DNA of 19,365 nt, from assembly GCA_027600665.1 (NCBI GenBank), contig JADGJL010000514.1, positions 1 through 19,365 on the forward strand, given 5' to 3'. The translations under genes were made by a program, and so were the position numbers. Numbering within the stretch: the first letter of the stretch is position 1; the number at the start of each line of letters is the position of its first letter. Below the pieces are notes generated by a model that ran no database searches, was not told the DNA's origin, and saw only the letters and a program-made list of their open reading frames with translations. This document shows positions 18,872-19,365 of this stretch, in pieces. The DNA is from Irineochytrium annulatum. Taxonomy: Eukaryota > Chytridiomycota > Chytridiomycetes > Chytridiales > Chytridiaceae.

Positions 18872-19365
18872 ATGAGCTCGACAATCCCGCCGGGCGCCGC
18901 CGTCCAGCCGCCACACCCGCAGGTGGCCGCCAACCCACAGCTCGTTCATCCGCACCCACCCCCCGTGACGCCTCTGGTGTCCCCAAGGAGCCTGTGCGAC
19001 CTATGCCAGCTGCATCTCGGCAAGAGGCAGGAGGTGCGGCCAGAGAACGCTCCGCTGCACGACAAGCTTACGCACCAGCTTACTGTTGTCGTTCAGGCTC
19101 CTGACAATGGTTTTTTAACTTCGTTCCCTTCCGCAGAATCACTTCTGCATACCTTTTAGTGATTTTACCTAACCTGTTTTTCTCACGAAAGAGCCGAGGA
19201 CCTTACTCCGTCGTCACGGCACCGCCTTTGTCTGCCCCTGCGGCTTCCAATCCATTTGCCCGGAAACCGTCACCGCGCACGCACCTACCTGCTGGCCCCT
19301 CGTCAAAGGCATCACAGCTGGCTCCGGACCGCGGATGGTGCCCCCGCCCTCCGCCCCCAACCACC
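18872..19365 (+). CDS. Unidentified Cys-containing protein, N-terminal part only (runs off the window)
   Basis: I do not recognise this gene. From ATG 18872 the frame reads a Pro/His-rich start, then a CDLC pair (C42, C45). A probable intron at 19110-19191 (82 nt) has donor gttttt, a CTAAC branch site at 19169-19173 and acceptor aaag. Joining at phase 1 leads into exon 2 from 19192, which stays open to the edge, giving 137 visible residues. Exon 2 has C94-P-C96 and then, twelve residues on, H109-x3-C113, a spacing like a zinc finger of C2HC type with a CxC pair; C102 lies between. Without splicing the frame stops at 19159. The donor is weak, so the junction is less certain than others in the window. 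The C-terminal part lies outside. Confidence 0.5.

Noticed and set aside
1..19365. CRISPR arrays, tRNA or rRNA genes, and intact transposons
   Set aside because: No regular spaced repeats, no tRNA-like T-arm with pairing stems, and no transposase or reverse transcriptase motifs were seen on either strand.

Overview
This looks like a gene-dense nuclear fragment of a fungus. The genes carry short GT-AG introns (mostly 46-82 nt), several with a CTAAC-like branch site. Coding DNA is GC-rich with C/G at third positions, and a PHO80/PCL-type cyclin is present. Absence of TMD0 in the ABC protein and the splicing style would suit an early-diverging (for example chytrid-like) lineage, but I cannot name the organism from sequence alone.

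Layout, left to right: 1-962 is promoter and unannotated DNA with a 12-bp inverted repeat and a TATA box. 963-2784 (+) is a five-exon zinc alcohol/formaldehyde-dehydrogenase-like enzyme. 3142-4228 (+) is a two-exon nicotinamide riboside kinase. 5170-5901 (+) is a single-exon PHO80/PCL-type cyclin. 6456-12772 (-) is an eleven-exon ABCC-type full ABC transporter of 1916 residues, convergent with the cyclin gene. 13735-15405 (+) is a two-exon protein joining a T1-like BTB domain to two C-terminal zinc fingers, divergent from the ABC gene. 16564-18458 (+) is a seven-exon RPT5 (26S proteasome ATPase). 18872 to the right edge (+) is the start of an unidentified Cys-containing protein.

All exon boundaries were built by hand from GT/AG sites, reading phase and family motifs. 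Every complete gene closes in frame: 517, 312, 243, 1916, 536 and 435 residues. The genes are ordinary eukaryotic neighbours, not an operon. NAD-dependent dehydrogenase and NAD-salvage kinase lie side by side, but I would not read a pathway into that.

I see no clear new multi-gene system. The points most worth checking are: the ABC transporter, whose two ATP sites are both altered (both H-loop histidines are replaced and both signature motifs are degenerate); the last RPT5 intron, which is in frame and stop-free just before the HbYX tail; and the BTB plus zinc-finger architecture.
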